64,000 nucleotides of DNA from Gibbula magus (lineage: Eukaryota; Mollusca; Gastropoda; Trochida; Trochidae): NCBI GenBank assembly GCA_936450465.1, contig OW388304.1:11812708-11876707 (forward strand), written 5' to 3'. Below the pieces are notes generated by a model. The model had not been told where the DNA came from and ran no database searches. It worked only from the letters and a program-made list of their open reading frames with translations. A program made the translations under genes and the position numbers. Positions 47,963 through 61,240 of the stretch are shown here, one piece after another (position 1 is the stretch's first letter; each line of letters starts with the position of its first letter).

Positions 47963-48066
47963 TTGGGCCGAATCTCTTCCGGGATTCGAACCCACACCCT
48001 CAGAGCAAGGCAACTATCGCCAGCACTGACAGTAACCACCAGCTTACCACATGACCACTAGGCCTC
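47963..48066 (-). repeat. tRNA-like SINE head
   Basis: Minus-strand sense: gtcgaggcctagtggtcatg then tggtaagctgg (A-box-like), an expanded middle, and gtgggttcgaatcccgg (B box). The A-to-B distance is longer than in a normal tRNA, so it is a SINE or pseudogene rather than a working tRNA. Confidence 0.5.
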
Positions 48067-48784
48067 GACAAACATCGAGATCCAACAATCGAAACATTGC
48101 GAGCTGAGCCAATTTACATCTATAAGAGGGATACTGAATTAACATTAGCTTAACTATCTATAAAATTTACAGTGTATACATGTACAGACATAGTTACTGA
48201 AAATTCGTCTTTTGAGGAAGACCATAGAGGCAATAATTCAAATATTAATATATGAGAATGTGTAGTGAAGTGTACCCTTAATCTTGAGATGCAGAGTCCA
48301 CCAGGAAGTTGTTATATTTAGATAAAACCCAAAATAAAGCAATGTTACAAGATAAGATAACATTATACAGTGTTTTATCACCCCCTTTGAAACGCATCGT
48401 TAATTTGATTTTCCTTTTAGAAGAGTATCAAACAAACAATAATTGATACTCCACCAGATAGGTGTTTTCGTGATAGAAGCAAAAGGTTCACAGTCAAGTG
48501 TTACTCTGGGTTCGTTTGACGACAATAATGTACAAATTATTCACATTCTTCTAGGACACTGTTATTTCAAGCTTGCTTTTCGAGCAGTATAAAAGCAAGA
48601 GTTCTCAGTTTATTGGTTAAGTGTAAGTTGTTTTAAACAAAAGCATAGAAGCAATAGCAGAATTTAATTGTAACTTTGGTAGTGATGTGAAAGTACCATG
48701 CATGTACACACAACGATCCAAGGCTCATTAGGAAACTGAGAGTCTGGGTTCAGAAGCATACAAGCAAAGGTCAATATTGTATGA

Positions 48785-48884
48785 CTTAAAGGGGCTGTAA
48801 CACGTTGTTTGCAAATTTTGCTTTTAGTGACATTATATTTCAAATAAATTTCCTTATTTATTTACTTATTTGAGCGAAAAATGT
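48785..48884 (-). repeat. Old dispersed repeat, copy 3 (inverted)
   Basis: The reverse complement matches 13895-13970: 'ttttcgctcaaataagt', a run of aataaa-type sequence, then 'tttgaaa.ataatgtca'. The outer motif ttaaaggggctgtaacacg resembles the start of copy 1 but sits at the opposite end, suggesting terminal inverted repeats. Confidence 0.45.
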
Positions 48885-49814
48885 GCTATTGCCATTTTAA
48901 CTGTTACCCCAGATTGATTTGTTTAAGAGTTCAATAAAGCCATTGACATATTTTTACTTTAGAGTTAGTTTAATAATACCATAGAAGCAAACATTCACAG
49001 TACGTTTTGTTCAATGTCAGTATAGCACAGAATCAATGGTTCATGTGTTGGTTTGATTGTTTCTGCAAATAATGACATCCAAACAGTCACACTCTGTTAG
49101 CAAATTAACACTTTGGGGTTCTTTTAACAGTATCAAGGAAGCAGAAGGTTGGTACCTTGGTACTTCAGGTTTCCATAATGGAGAGTAACACACAGTGAAC
49201 CATTTGGAAGGAAGGCAACATCACGAGAATGCAGTGATCATTCAGTAGAAAGTGATAGGAAGTGGCATTCACATTCTACTCTTACGTGCCTAATGAGTTT
49301 ATTTCACCAATGTAAGCTTAAATTGGATTAAGCAGACTGGTCGGATACTCTGCACTTATCGAACTGAGTCTTACAGTAACTGTGTATAACCCCAGGAAGA
49401 CCTCTAGTCTCCATCAGTGAAATTCGATCTTAATCAAGCGTCTAGGAGAATTCTATGACATCTATATCCCTTGCTGGTAACAAATTGATGACTACTTCGA
49501 TTCTTTATTTCTTTATGATTATGTGCGTGCTGCCATCGCTTGTTTTCGAACAAGAACCTCAGCTGTAAACACAGACTGTAAATATGTTTTTGTTTTTAGA
49601 GTTCTCACATTTCAACATCAACATTTATTCGTACACACACCCAATCGATAACTTCTTTTACTCTTCTTTGTCATTAAAGTGATACGTGATAAACATTACT
49701 TTGATGAAGCCTCAATACACGTACTGTCCATTTAGTATGAATATTAGTTTTATCGATACCATTTTACCATTAACATATGTACATTTACATCATTGAGAAA
49801 TTGAAATACTTTCT
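48885..49814. other. Non-coding stretch
   Basis: No feature recognised. Confidence 0.4.
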
Positions 49815-49837
49815 TCTACTACTACTACTACTACTAC

Positions 49838-49873
<36 letters not shown>

Positions 49874-49905
49874 TGCTGCTACTACTACTACTACTACTAC
49901 TACTA
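49815..49905. repeat. (CTA)n microsatellite
   Basis: About 30 trinucleotide units with interruptions aat and ctgctg. Confidence 0.95.
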
Positions 49906-50824
49906 ATCAATATCAATCCACAAAAGTGTTCACATCCATGCAAACCTTAGGGTAGTCAATGATTATTGACATTTTTGTACAGTTATTTTGTTGAAAAATG
50001 TTGTTACTATTTTAGGGAATGTTTATGTTTAACGTCACTGACGAAGATCTTGAGGATACGCAAGTGGTATTGGATCCAAACCAAGCTTATAGGGAATCCT
50101 ATGACTTCTACAGGCCTTGTTGGTATCAAACACATTCGAGGACACCAAATACTGGGCTTTGTAACTGGGTCACTATTAGCTGACATGATATTATAAGCGA
50201 TTTTATAATATTTTTTTTCAAGCGATTTTTGTTATCATGTTATCAATTTGGTGGGCATCCCAAGTGGTTCACATGAGCAATGTGCTAATATTTAAAGCTT
50301 TGAAAATTCATATCCTTGTTATTATCCGATCGATTTTATGTTTGATGGCTTGTTTTAAAGAAAAATGTGTTGTCTTTGACGTTAGTGGTATATAATAGTT
50401 AATGATAATATGATAACAACATATAAACACTTTCAAACAATTTCAAACGGACATGGGGTGTTGACCTCGCTACATCCCTTTACTTTTTTTTATAGCATAA
50501 GGGGCTGGATCGTCGACTTCATATGTTTCTAATCGCTAGTTTTTCGACAATACAAGTCCCTATGGCACAATGCCCTGTCATGGCAAATAGAATCACATCA
50601 CAATATTTTAAATTATCAAATACTGACTCACATTGCTATGACGTAAAAAGCTGATGACATCACAATGATGTCATAAATACGATGACGTCACAATGCTATG
50701 TTATCACTGCACTTGAGGTTCGGTTTGGTTTCGAAGTGGTGTGATCAAAGATGTACGTTTATCTATTTCTAAATACTGAAGAATGATTTTGGAGCTTAAA
50801 TAGAATCTCACCTACTTGTCTTCA

Positions 50825-50925
50825 GATATCAGATATATCAACACTCGTTGATAAAAGTAAAAACATCCTAGATAAGACTCGGATATTTGTAACTTTTATC
50901 AACGTGAGTTGATATATTTGATATC
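50825..50925. repeat. Fold-back with 34-bp arms
   Basis: The left arm gatatcagatatatcaacac onward (50825-50858) and right arm (50892-50925) are reverse complements with only a few mismatches, spaced by 33 bp. Non-coding hairpin, possibly MITE-derived. Confidence 0.65.
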
Positions 50926-53900
50926 AAAGGTTGATTTTCTCTATCCATATTTACAAATATCAAATGCATAACTTTTATGTATGTCGGATTGTATGTAAGC
51001 TAGTATTTCTGGGTTTCTTATATTTCCTTTCTGAGTAGTTATATTCTACGTATTTTTGTTTATATCCGTTCGATGACCTTGATTACAATTGATAAGTGGC
51101 GTTTATCAATGCCATATGATGATCTTAATAGGTGCTGTCCTTGAATCATTTTCATTTTAACTAATGATTGGCAATACATTAATCCTCAGTAACAGTTTTT
51201 GAAGATTCGTTTTTGTTTAATTTTATGATCAGGATAATTTGATCTCTAATGATTTGATGTGCATATGTGTGTCATCATTCATATTTGTGAGAACTATATG
51301 ACTACATTAAATCGGCCATAGTAACATTGAAACTACTACAGGGGAAGAAAAGTGGAACATTCTTTTGATACATTGTCACTTAAATGTCACAAATGACCTC
51401 TTACTCAAAACAGATCTGATGAAGATCAACTGATCAAGAAAAGTGACATTTAAATATTTCTTTTAAAAATATCCATCTTAGGGCTAATAGCCATTAAGCA
51501 TTTCGTTTGGTAATATCGCATTTCGTTTTCCGTTGAAATATACCATATACCGGTATATCAATTTCAGTTGATTATCTAAAAACAAGCCACAAATTACTCA
51601 TGAAGGGCTAGCTATCACTATACAAAACAGTGATCGCATTTGTGTGAGATACCGAACGGAAAAAAAAAATCATAATTCATCTCTCTCCTCTTTCAGTAAC
51701 GTGATTTGATATGCATTGCAAGTTGATACATTCCCCTGTGGTTAACCAATGATTATTGTCAGATATGGAAAGATTGAATAGTGGGTATATGATGTATGAA
51801 ACCTTCAATCGTCTGAATTCCTTAGTCGCCAATATTTACTTTTTACTGAGATTATACATTTCATACAGTGTTTGTTTCAAGTTCATGTATATGAATGACA
51901 ATTCTGAGAACATGTTATTATATCTGCCCACACTTTGGAGTGATCTTGCCTAAAGTCAACCAATCGATCATCCATACAATATATTATTCTATAATACTAT
52001 ATGACGTCAAGCCCAAAGAAAGATATATTGATTACAACGTGGATATATTTGTTCTTTATTATTTTCATACGCCACATTGGTCACAAACAAGCCCACATCT
52101 TTTCTCCCCTATGGTGTATAAAGCAAATATATTCCGGCGAAAAACATCAAAGAATAATAGATTAAATCATTACGCCCTGACGCAGTCGTCAACATGTTTT
52201 ACGTACTGCTTTTAATGCCAACCTTTGCTGTTATGTTTCCAAAATAATTATCTTAACATAACCGCTAAAAATATTTCGAATAAAATTAGTATCGCTGATG
52301 TAATGTATTATTTTGAAACTTGACTGTCTTGTCAATCGTTTCATCGCAAAATGAAGGGAGGTGGACGGTAGATTCAGACATGTTATGTTTTCACGAGTGG
52401 GAGTAATAGACGACGAATACATGTAAACTCACGGGCAAAAGAAAGTATAGGTACAACAACGCAAGATATTTTAATCAACGAGTGATGAACAAGATTGAAA
52501 CATAGTTACACCATGTCTCTAAAAGCAAACTAACGTTGTCTGTAAATTTTGAAACATTATCTGTTCATAATTCTGAAAAACACGCCTTTTTAAAAATCGT
52601 CGTTATAGAATCTCCTTAACCAGGCGAGATAGGGGAGTGAATATGGCTTTCTGGCTTGTTTTATGACGTCCTACAGCAACCATGCGACATTGATTTAAAG
52701 TCAAAGGAAGTACATAATGTCGATACCATCTTGTACTAACATAATTTCCATATTTCATTAAATTTTACCTTAAATACCCAGAATTATTTCCCAAAATACC
52801 TTTTGAAATAGCTTTTTTAGCACCCCCTGTGTGCTCGAACAGATAGAAAATATTAAGTATCATACTCTCATGAATAAACTTGTGTATATCTCTTAACGAG
52901 ATGTATCCTCATCACAAACATTCAAAGCCGAGTTTATCCGGCAGACTTTTCCCCGTGACTTTATGATGAAATCAGATTGGAATTATGCATCTTATATCAG
53001 AACACATTGTAAAAGGGCGTTCACTCCTAAATTAGTGTGGATATTCCTTACTGCAGCAAAAGTACATTTTGTAAGGGTTTCAATGTTCATTGTATCATCA
53101 TAAAACATATAATTGTAACTCCATAATGATTATTCTTAATAAATGTTGACATTATATTGCAACTGGTTACACAATAATAACGAGGGAACATTTTTAATTA
53201 AATCACTACTGTTTATGTAATGTAATGAAATATCCTAATCATGGCTTTGGGCATGCATTCAGTAATTGATGCTGCAACTTAGAGAACCAACAGACATAAA
53301 GAAATAAACTAATACTCACAATACACATGGATGCTAAGGATGCGGGACGGATATGTTTCAATAAAACTAAGACTAATTGATAGAGTGTCATGATGTCTAC
53401 TGTAAAGAATACAAAGCACCTCGAATAATGATGAATGTGCACTACTCTAACACGGAGAGTGCTTGGTGAAGATAATTACTTGTAAATCGTCATTTCGAAG
53501 GTACTCCTTAGAATAATTGAATTGTTTTACGTATTTCAAAGAGGCTTGTATTACTGTAAGGAAAACTGCAACACCGTGTTGGGAATGCATTGCGGTAAAA
53601 CTTGCAAGCGTTTGTTGGCTGAGGCGAGCAATCCAATGTCTGTCTGTCTGTCTGTCTGTATCCATCCAAAATACCGATTGTATTTCAAAGAGAATAAACA
53701 TTTGTGTAGATTGTGTTACTCCTTTGCCTCAAATAAAAACTGAGTATTTGAACATCATTTTCAGATACCGATGACATAATGTAAAAGCGCTTACGCCACT
53801 AACCGATCTATATCCACCTATAAACAACTTCAAGCTAACGCCCGTCCGTTCAGCCCTTGAGTTGACAGGTATATCGATTGGAGAATAACGTTCAGGGAGA

Positions 53901-53929
53901 AATGCTAAGGTGTCTTATGTTATAAATCT
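50926..53929. other. Non-coding stretch
   Basis: AT-rich, no gene or repeat recognised. It contains a CRE palindrome at 52002-52009 and a short (TGTC)n run near 53637. Confidence 0.4.
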
Positions 53930-54208
53930 TCCAGAAACGTTTCCACCATTGACTTTTAACGGCAGCTGCACTGACGAGTATGGCCAAAAGGCAAGGAATA
54001 AGCTGCTATGAGCTTTCCACACGCATTCGCAAGTCTTCAATGGTTCAATCGAAGTGTTGACATCCGGCAAGAATTGATTGACTACGGTGAGGCGGAGTCT
54101 TTCACCCACAGACACTTCTGTTGACGATCCTGCTGCCATCGGCTCATCACTTATTTTAGTTCTCCCTTTGTCCAAGTTTTTAGCTTTATTTTCGAACGTG
54201 TAATGCAA
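53930..54208 (-). CDS. Protein-like minus-strand ORF, unknown
   Basis: Open frame whose middle part (SSTEVSVGERLRLTVVNQFL, then PDVNTSIEPLKTCECVW) is of balanced composition and richer in G+C than the surroundings. The splice sites are poor: acceptor-like ctaaaataag, no clear donor. It could be a decayed exon. No family can be named. Confidence 0.2.
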
Positions 54209-55391
54209 GTATTATCTGATGCTGTCTGCGATGTACAGTGTCAATTAACATTACATTAAATAATGTTCGAATATTTCGAATGTTCATCGCTTTACACAAA
54301 TACGAGCATGTTTTCATCTGTTCATTCGGTATAACATCAGGTATGACATTTAGGGTGTTGCATGGATAAGCATGTTATTGTAGGATAAGTAGGTAGGATA
54401 GGGCACATATCATGTTGGTATATTCGTGAACTAAAAGAACGTGATAATTATCAGTTAACAAATAGTAGAAAATGAAATACATGTAGCTCGTGAAATCAGC
54501 ACCATTAAGTTTTATTTGTCAACATAACAATCAGGTACTCTGTACATCAAAACTTCTCAACCAAAAACCCTGGAAGTCGATTCTAAATTACTTGATCTTG
54601 TCGACTAAAACGATTACAGACAATTCCCTTTGCTAACGTCGACACAACGAGAACCAGTTTTGCTAAAAACGTTTCCAGAAACAACGTCTTTATTGATAAT
54701 AAGCATGCACGCACATGAAACATTAATATGCATATCGACGGCAAATCAACAACATTATATTTCTATTACTGCTCTGGTATGGTTTAGTTGTTGGTTGCCA
54801 CGCAGGAGGAGTTACTGCAGCCACTGCTATGTTTTCTTCTGACAGTTAGTGGGCTGTCTACAAACGTAAGGTCGCAGTTCGAGTTACAAGCATAACGAAC
54901 GCATATCCTTACGTAAACACACACCGAGAGATCATGACTCTATTCTCCATGTATATATATGTTGATGCAAGTGACTGTTATTCCTTTTAACTACTTTGCT
55001 GATGTTTTCATATACGCATTTATGTATATTTATTTCCTCCTCCTGTCATGATAATTAGAGGCATACATGCCCACAAAACAGGAGGAATTTTCTCTGGATT
55101 TCAAAGCGAAGATAAGAGAGATTAGTGCTTTGAAGACATAAAAGTACATTTAGAGTTTAGGACATGTTTCGTTCGTAAATACTCATTACATAGATTACTG
55201 GGGTGTGACTTACACAAGCGTTGTTTTGAAATGTATAAAGTTATAAAAGTCCTTGCCAAGAACAAAAAATGCCTCGTAACGTATTTTGCAAATTTGTTTC
55301 CCTTCCTATCTCTTTCTTTGAACATTTTTGCGTACCTCTTTCTTCTTCGCATTCTCTTTCTTTATCCATTTATATCCGCAGATTAATAGAG
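54209..55391. other. Non-coding stretch
   Basis: No feature recognised. Confidence 0.4.
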
Positions 55392-55535
55392 GTTATCATG
55401 AGAGTGTGTTTTGGGATTATCAATATCCTGCATTAGGAATAAACATTGTATTTTGCGAGCCTTGGCGAGCTAAATACATTGTGTTTATTCCTAATGCAGG
55501 ATATTTACCATCCCAAAACACACGAGCATGATAAC
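55392..55535. repeat. Long near-perfect palindrome (fold-back element)
   Basis: The left arm (55392-55453) starts gttatcatgagagtgtgttt, and the right arm (55472-55535) is its reverse complement with a 2-nt indel and a handful of mismatches. The 18-bp loop reads tgcgagccttggcgagct. A transcript would form a hairpin of more than 60 bp. No coding potential. Confidence 0.85.
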
Positions 55536-55792
55536 TTCTTTATCATACAATGTCATTCTTCATTCATTGTGTGCAAAACAGCATAGCAACATTAATTTCA
55601 AAGTTGAACTTTACTGTAAATACGCGTATTGATAAATGCAAATGAACTGCGTGCTATTCTCACAGTAAAATGACACAAAATAACGCCTCCTAAATTATGC
55701 TTTCAGTGAAAGCAATTGTTATTTTTGTTTTGGTATTGGCAATGTTTTAATACGTTCTAAAATACGTTTTTCAAATGAAAAATAATTAAGGT

Positions 55793-55830
55793 GAGGACAG
55801 CGAATTCGAACTCGCGTCCTTTCGTGTAAT
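55793..55830 (-). repeat. Possible tRNA B-box remnant
   Basis: Minus-strand sense contains gacgcgagttcgaattcgct, matching GTTCGAATTC-type B boxes. Nothing else of a tRNA is visible. Confidence 0.25.
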
Positions 55831-56135
55831 CATGAGTATAGGGGAGTCCATCTTGAAGGGGCGAGAGTTGCTTCCCTTCCGCCCGGTTGCAAATGGCGAC
55901 GCACACATCACACGGAGAGCTGAACTGAATGTTAGGCAGCGAATTCTAAAATCTCCTTTACAAAAGTCACATTATGGAAGAGTGAAGATTAACGTTCGAT
56001 AAATGCATATGTAACTCAAACTGCCCTTGTTACCTGAGAGTATTTATAAAGTGTTTACTCTGTAGTTTTCGACTCGCGATGAACCTGTTTTTGCACTGCT
56101 TGATCATAATAATTGTTTAGGTAATATACGGGCCT

Positions 56136-56557
56136 CCCCCCCCCCCCCCCACAAATTTTAGGCAGGAAATTTTATTTTGGCTCTATATTCCAAAGTGTTT
56201 TTCAACCTGAAATAACTTCGTGGAGAACAATCTGATGATGTACGTAACGTTTGCATGTAAGTTACAAGTATCGTGTCTGACGTATCTAAATTGACAATGA
56301 CACTAAACACAACTGGCTCTATATACTTTGTAAGAAGTGAAGATAGGATTTTATTTTTTGGAAAATTCTGATAGTGCAAGTGGATGTTTGAGTATAATAA
56401 CGCATACTGCGTAGACAAGTATTGCAACGTTTACCCAAAGTATGAGTAAGTATAAGTACGAAGCTGTACTGTATTTAAAATTAAAACAAGGTGACATCGT
56501 GTTTTTAAGTACCTAAATGACAATTAATACCCCCTCCCCCCCCCCCCCCCCCCCCCC
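56136..56557. repeat. Two poly-C tracts
   Basis: C runs at 56136-56150 and at about 56524-56557 (the latter interrupted once by T). The sequence between them has no recognised feature. Confidence 0.85.
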
Positions 56558-56909
56558 AACTGAGCTTACAAATTCCAAATTCCAGCCCCCCACTCCCGAA
56601 ATTGGTGCTACGGGCCTGCAATGTACCAACGTTTCATTTTCTTTCATAAATTGCATCTGCACATCTACCACCCTACTAACCCTAATTGTCTAGTCAGTTT
56701 TACACCAACGACTATGTGCACTCAGCGGCCTCGTGGCACAGTTACCCTTCTCCTTGTTTCTCTGTTCCCCCATTGCAGTGCATCAATATTAATAGACCCA
56801 TGCAAATAACATTACTGTATCTACTCCTTCTCAGCACTATCACAGTTCCAACCTGATAACCAGCTAACATAGTTAAAAGAAAGCTCCGACAACGCCTAGT
56901 TCAACCTTT

Positions 56910-56964
56910 GATGTTGCGTGGTAGGCTGTTAACAACAAGTTGATGTTGCGTGGTAGGCTGTTAA
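56910..56964. repeat. Short tandem duplication (23 bp copies)
   Basis: gatgttgcgtggtaggctgt plus taa occurs at 56910-56932 and 56942-56964, 32 bp apart. Non-coding. Confidence 0.85.
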
Positions 56965-59135
56965 AAAAAGTTCACGCTGCTGCATATCGAATCATCTAAA
57001 CAGAAACCAAACAATCCTACCATCATTGGTGGAAATCAACACCTCAAAAGATTTAAGAATTGATTATTTACAACGTAAATCTGAATGGTATATCATTTAT
57101 ATAGCCTTGTAGATGACTAGCTTCTGAACTCTGAACTTCTGAAGGTTTTTCCAGTACTGCCAGATACATTGTACTGTCAGATGTCTGTATTAGTAAAGAA
57201 AATATATATGAGAACGCTTGTTCATATCATATGTGTTTATGTACATACTATATTCTCTCAATGCACGTTTGCTTCATGCAACACTCCGCATTTTGTTAAT
57301 CGGTTTTTTTAACTCCATAAACTACATTTATATTCACAGAATTATTAATATTATTATTAATCTGTTTTCCTCTAATAAAGCCTTATATATATAGGTAGCA
57401 GTGTTAATTATGATAAAACATACTTTGGTCAAAACTATTTATTTTTCATGTTGGACATTTGGATTACCTGACAAACTGTAAAACTTCAACAATGGTGGAA
57501 TTAATGTTCTTTTTCTTGCAATGAGTATGCCTCGTGTTTAGATAAAAGGGGCATATCATCTATACGACCGATTGTTAAATCATCTGGATTCACAGCAGTG
57601 ACGGGTACACAGCATTTGCCAGCCATTCAGGCACCAATCTATCGATAGAAAAACAATGATCGATACTGTTCAGATTTCAGATTTGTCAGTTTATCCGACA
57701 ATTTTGAATTTTCCCTGATTAATCGTGTTACTCTACCATATCTGTATGGAATCAATGGAAACTTCGATTCAAACCCCACAGCTTCAACTTACAATAGACA
57801 GTGCTGTTAATCAATATTCCCAAAGACTCGTCCGTCTGTAAGACATTGTCCACACATAAGAGCTAACCAATATGTGCATATAGGAAGTATAAACTGTTCA
57901 TAGATGTCCAAAGATTCGCATGAAATTAGATTGATATTGTAGAAATCAATATTAACTGGCTAGAGAATTAGTTTAATCAGTACATCTATCATAGCACAAT
58001 CTATCCAATGGGAAGAAAAGCACGTGCTAATACTGAAACAGTGAAGCATAAACGAGACTATAGTGTGAATGAGTTTGGGTCTGACAAAAACTTTAAAGGC
58101 ATGGGTTAAGGTCTCCGCCCACTGATACTTTTGTCTCATTCAAGTGTACAAGAACGTCCTAGCCGACATCGTGGGAATGAAAATACAAACGTTTTAATGG
58201 CATAGGTAAAATGAGCTCAGACGATTCTTTTTATTTCTGATTTCTATCCAACGTATTTCAAAGACAACAGATACTAGAAGTACAACTCAAGTGGTGCTCA
58301 AGGGGTTCCTGACATTTTAAGTGTTCCCAACAGGCTTTGATATTCAGAATCATTTATCATTTTCAGCTACTAATTATGCGGGTCATTTAGGTAAGCTACA
58401 ACTTTGATATATCATCTGACAAAATTATTTTCTTAACGCCGCCTGACAGGCATGTTTGAAACCATAATTAGATAGAGTGCTGGATGTATCTTCCGTAATA
58501 AGATTAACTTTTGGAATGCATGTTAAATACGTCTGTTCGGTGTAATTACACATTACGCGTTTAGAATCGATTTCAAGTGATAAGATGTCAGAATGTATGG
58601 AGTTTATATTTGATTACACAACGTATATGCCACATGGAAAATGTGTCGCATTTACAGATTACAGAAACGAAACTGACATTGATTTCCTTATGAATATATA
58701 TCAGTGTTGTGTTGACATTACAATTAGTTCAGATAGTTCATCATTTCTAAAAATGTTTAAAAAAAAAATTGTACTGACGTTACAACTGCCTGTACACACA
58801 CAGTTAGCTATATGCAAACTAAGAGTTAGTGACCATGTATATGTGTAAAACATTATGCCAACTAAGCTTTAATTTATTGAATCCAATGGCAAATTAAAAT
58901 GGGAAGAAATATTTAGGAGATAGTATTTGGGAGGCCAAGTGCCTTACTTATTTTAAGTTATTTCGCTCTTGGGTTCCGTAGAACCTATAAAGGACAAAAA
59001 GGATAACAATTTTAGGTGTTTTAGAAGGCGTGCCGAAACATATGTTAGGAGAAATCTTTAAATTTTGAAGATTTGATTGCACTATTACAAACTATATTTT
59101 ACAAAATTATGGACTATGTAAACCTTATGGTGCCA
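56965..59135. other. Non-coding stretch
   Basis: No feature recognised. An 87-codon frame at 58585-58848 has no family features. Confidence 0.4.
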
Positions 59136-59185
59136 TGTCCGAGTGAACAGTGTCCGAGTGAACAGTGTCCGAGTGAACAGTGTCC
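59136..59185. repeat. 15-bp tandem repeat (three units)
   Basis: tgtccgagtgaacag repeated three times plus tgtcc. It adds CPSEQ repeats to a short frame. Confidence 0.95.
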
Positions 59186-59214
59186 TAGACCCACTTATAC
59201 CCATTCTCAGACAG

Positions 59215-59400
59215 ACTTGAAGGAGTTGTTGAAGTGGCTGGAAAGGTTGACAGAAGGAAGTATTGATCTAACATCAGAAAATATCATTTGGGGTTTCAAA
59301 GGACGGAACAATAATCCACTAAATAGTGTTTGTTTATGAGTAAAACTAAATATCTACACTATGAACAGAAAGGGGAAAACACTATTGTGGATTCATCCAA
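59215..59400 (+). pseudogene. Decayed LINE C-terminal fragment (tentative)
   Basis: The frame LKELLKWLERLTEGSIDLTS then ENIIWGFKGRNNNPLN, followed after a stop by KLNIYTMNRKG, resembles the region just before the C-terminal end of L1/Tx1-type LINE proteins ('ENIIFGF.G...LN...KYYIY'). The resemblance is from memory of the family pattern. Interrupted by at least one stop. Confidence 0.4.
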
Positions 59401-60677
59401 CATGTACTAAGATATAACCAGACTTGTCTCCATACTATTGGCGATTTATTGTAGAATAAGATCGAATTGAAAACCTGAATATTATTGTAAAGCTGTAAGA
59501 ATTGAAATGGTATCAGATATAGTTAAACCGCAATAACCCGTGGAAAATATATATTCTACAAGAACAATATTTGTAATATCTCATATCCATGTACACTGTA
59601 ATATTACAATAGACGGGAAATGATATCCTAAAAAATATAAAAATAAAAAATTGGCTTCGCATTGATCTATGACGCGGTAACTATTACATTAATATTTCAA
59701 TTTTTACTGATACATTTCCGTGTCTGATACCTGTATACTTTATATATACCTATGAATAAGTAACGTTGACAGCATACTTTAGTATAAAGTGACTGGAAGT
59801 ATCTAGCAACCTTGGTGTGACAGTCAGAACAGGAATTAACAGTTAGGACTCATTCGTGATTTACATGTCCGATTGGGTTTTCTTTGAGTACGTATACATC
59901 ACTTTTGCTTTTCCTATGACAAAAGATCTTAACACAATAGTGTACACTCCAAAATGGTAAGTGGCAGCCCATGATGAAACCTGAGTCACTAAGTACTAAA
60001 GTAGCGTGTTCGTGCATCATAGAGTTAATTGCAGTTAAAAATTGAAAGATAAAGAAACAGAAGCTGAAGATGAAGGCACTCTTACGGGTAAGCTATTTAC
60101 TCCTTGTGACCTTTTAAACGGGAACCTGCTTACATACGGTTGAGCACATTGATTTTTCCGCATGCATTATGTAGCAACTCTTTATCTGGGCTTGGATCCT
60201 AAACTATTACGTTTGTTGGATTGTATTTTTTCCCATCTATCTTATTAATTAGAAAGGTGACTGCAACTAGGACTTTTGAACCATGCGTGATTCTGGATGA
60301 CGCCGTAACACTAAAACCTACCTGTAAATCAACTGACGTACAAAAAAACGGTACAATTTTAAAACAAAATCAAATTGTTAATAAAGAATACTTTCATTTT
60401 ATATGGAAGGTTTTAAGTCTTTTTAAACTCACATGAGATGCTGGATTCGCAAAATGGTTTTAGCAAATGTGAAGTTAAACATATATGAACTATTGAAAGT
60501 AACCTAATATAAGGTGTGATCGACATAATATACCTTCGTGGACTTTAAATCATGCAGGACGTCAACAAGACATCCAAACCAGAGTGTTTTGAGAGTAGAA
60601 ACTACAGGTTTGTGGTTAGTGGTAAAAATAAATTATTAAACATGTCAAATATCGAAGGCATATCATTGATCAATCAG
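59401..60677. other. Non-coding stretch
   Basis: No gene recognised. At about 60632-60677 the string 'atcgaaggcatatcattgat' resembles the start of the repeat at 4279. Confidence 0.4.
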
Positions 60678-61240
60678 AAAATAGGTTTAAAAATAAATGT
60701 AGAAAACACTAAACTGATTTGGATCGGATCCAAGAAACGATCTGGATACAAATTATACAAAGTTTGGAAATTGGATTGGACTCAAACGAGTTTCTTTTTT
60801 TTTTTGCTATCAACTTCGATATTGAACTTGATAACATGGAAAAACAAAACTATGATGACAGCTTTTCCTATTTTGAAAATCAAATGAATGTTTGGTCAGC
60901 CCGAAAATAAATAGGCAGAAATATCTTAATCTTAAAATCTCTCTTACCCCCAAAATTAAATCATTTATTTTCGTCACTGCCAGACCCACCAAAACAAAAA
61001 TCCAGAAGAAAAGTTTGAATTTCATTTGGAGGGGTAAGCCGTTCTTAAACCTGAGCACCAACTATTAAAGAAATTATATCATCTAAAAAACTCAGGTGGA
61101 TTAGTAGACTGCAAAGCGGAGAACAGAAATGGGGTACTATTTTCACAAACAGATTAGTTGATACAAATTTACTTTGGCTTTCAAATAGCAGCTACATTAG
61201 AAATCAATTAATACCAGAAATGACATTTGAAGGATGTTCT
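60678..61240 (+). pseudogene. Degenerate LINE reverse transcriptase fragment (L1/Tx1-like)
   Basis: Three frames join into an RT-thumb/connector-like protein: KIGLKINVENTKLIWIGSKK (frame 1), then after a frameshift at a 13-T run INFDIELDNMEKQNYD...NVWSARK, then LPPKLNHLFSSLPDPP, IQKKSLNFIWRGK and LRWISRLQSGEQKWG. This order matches the post-FADD region of L1/Tx1-type LINEs ('GLKIN..KT..IWIGS...WSRR.LT..GK'). Multiple stops and shifts; dead. No ends or target-site duplication found. Confidence 0.65.
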
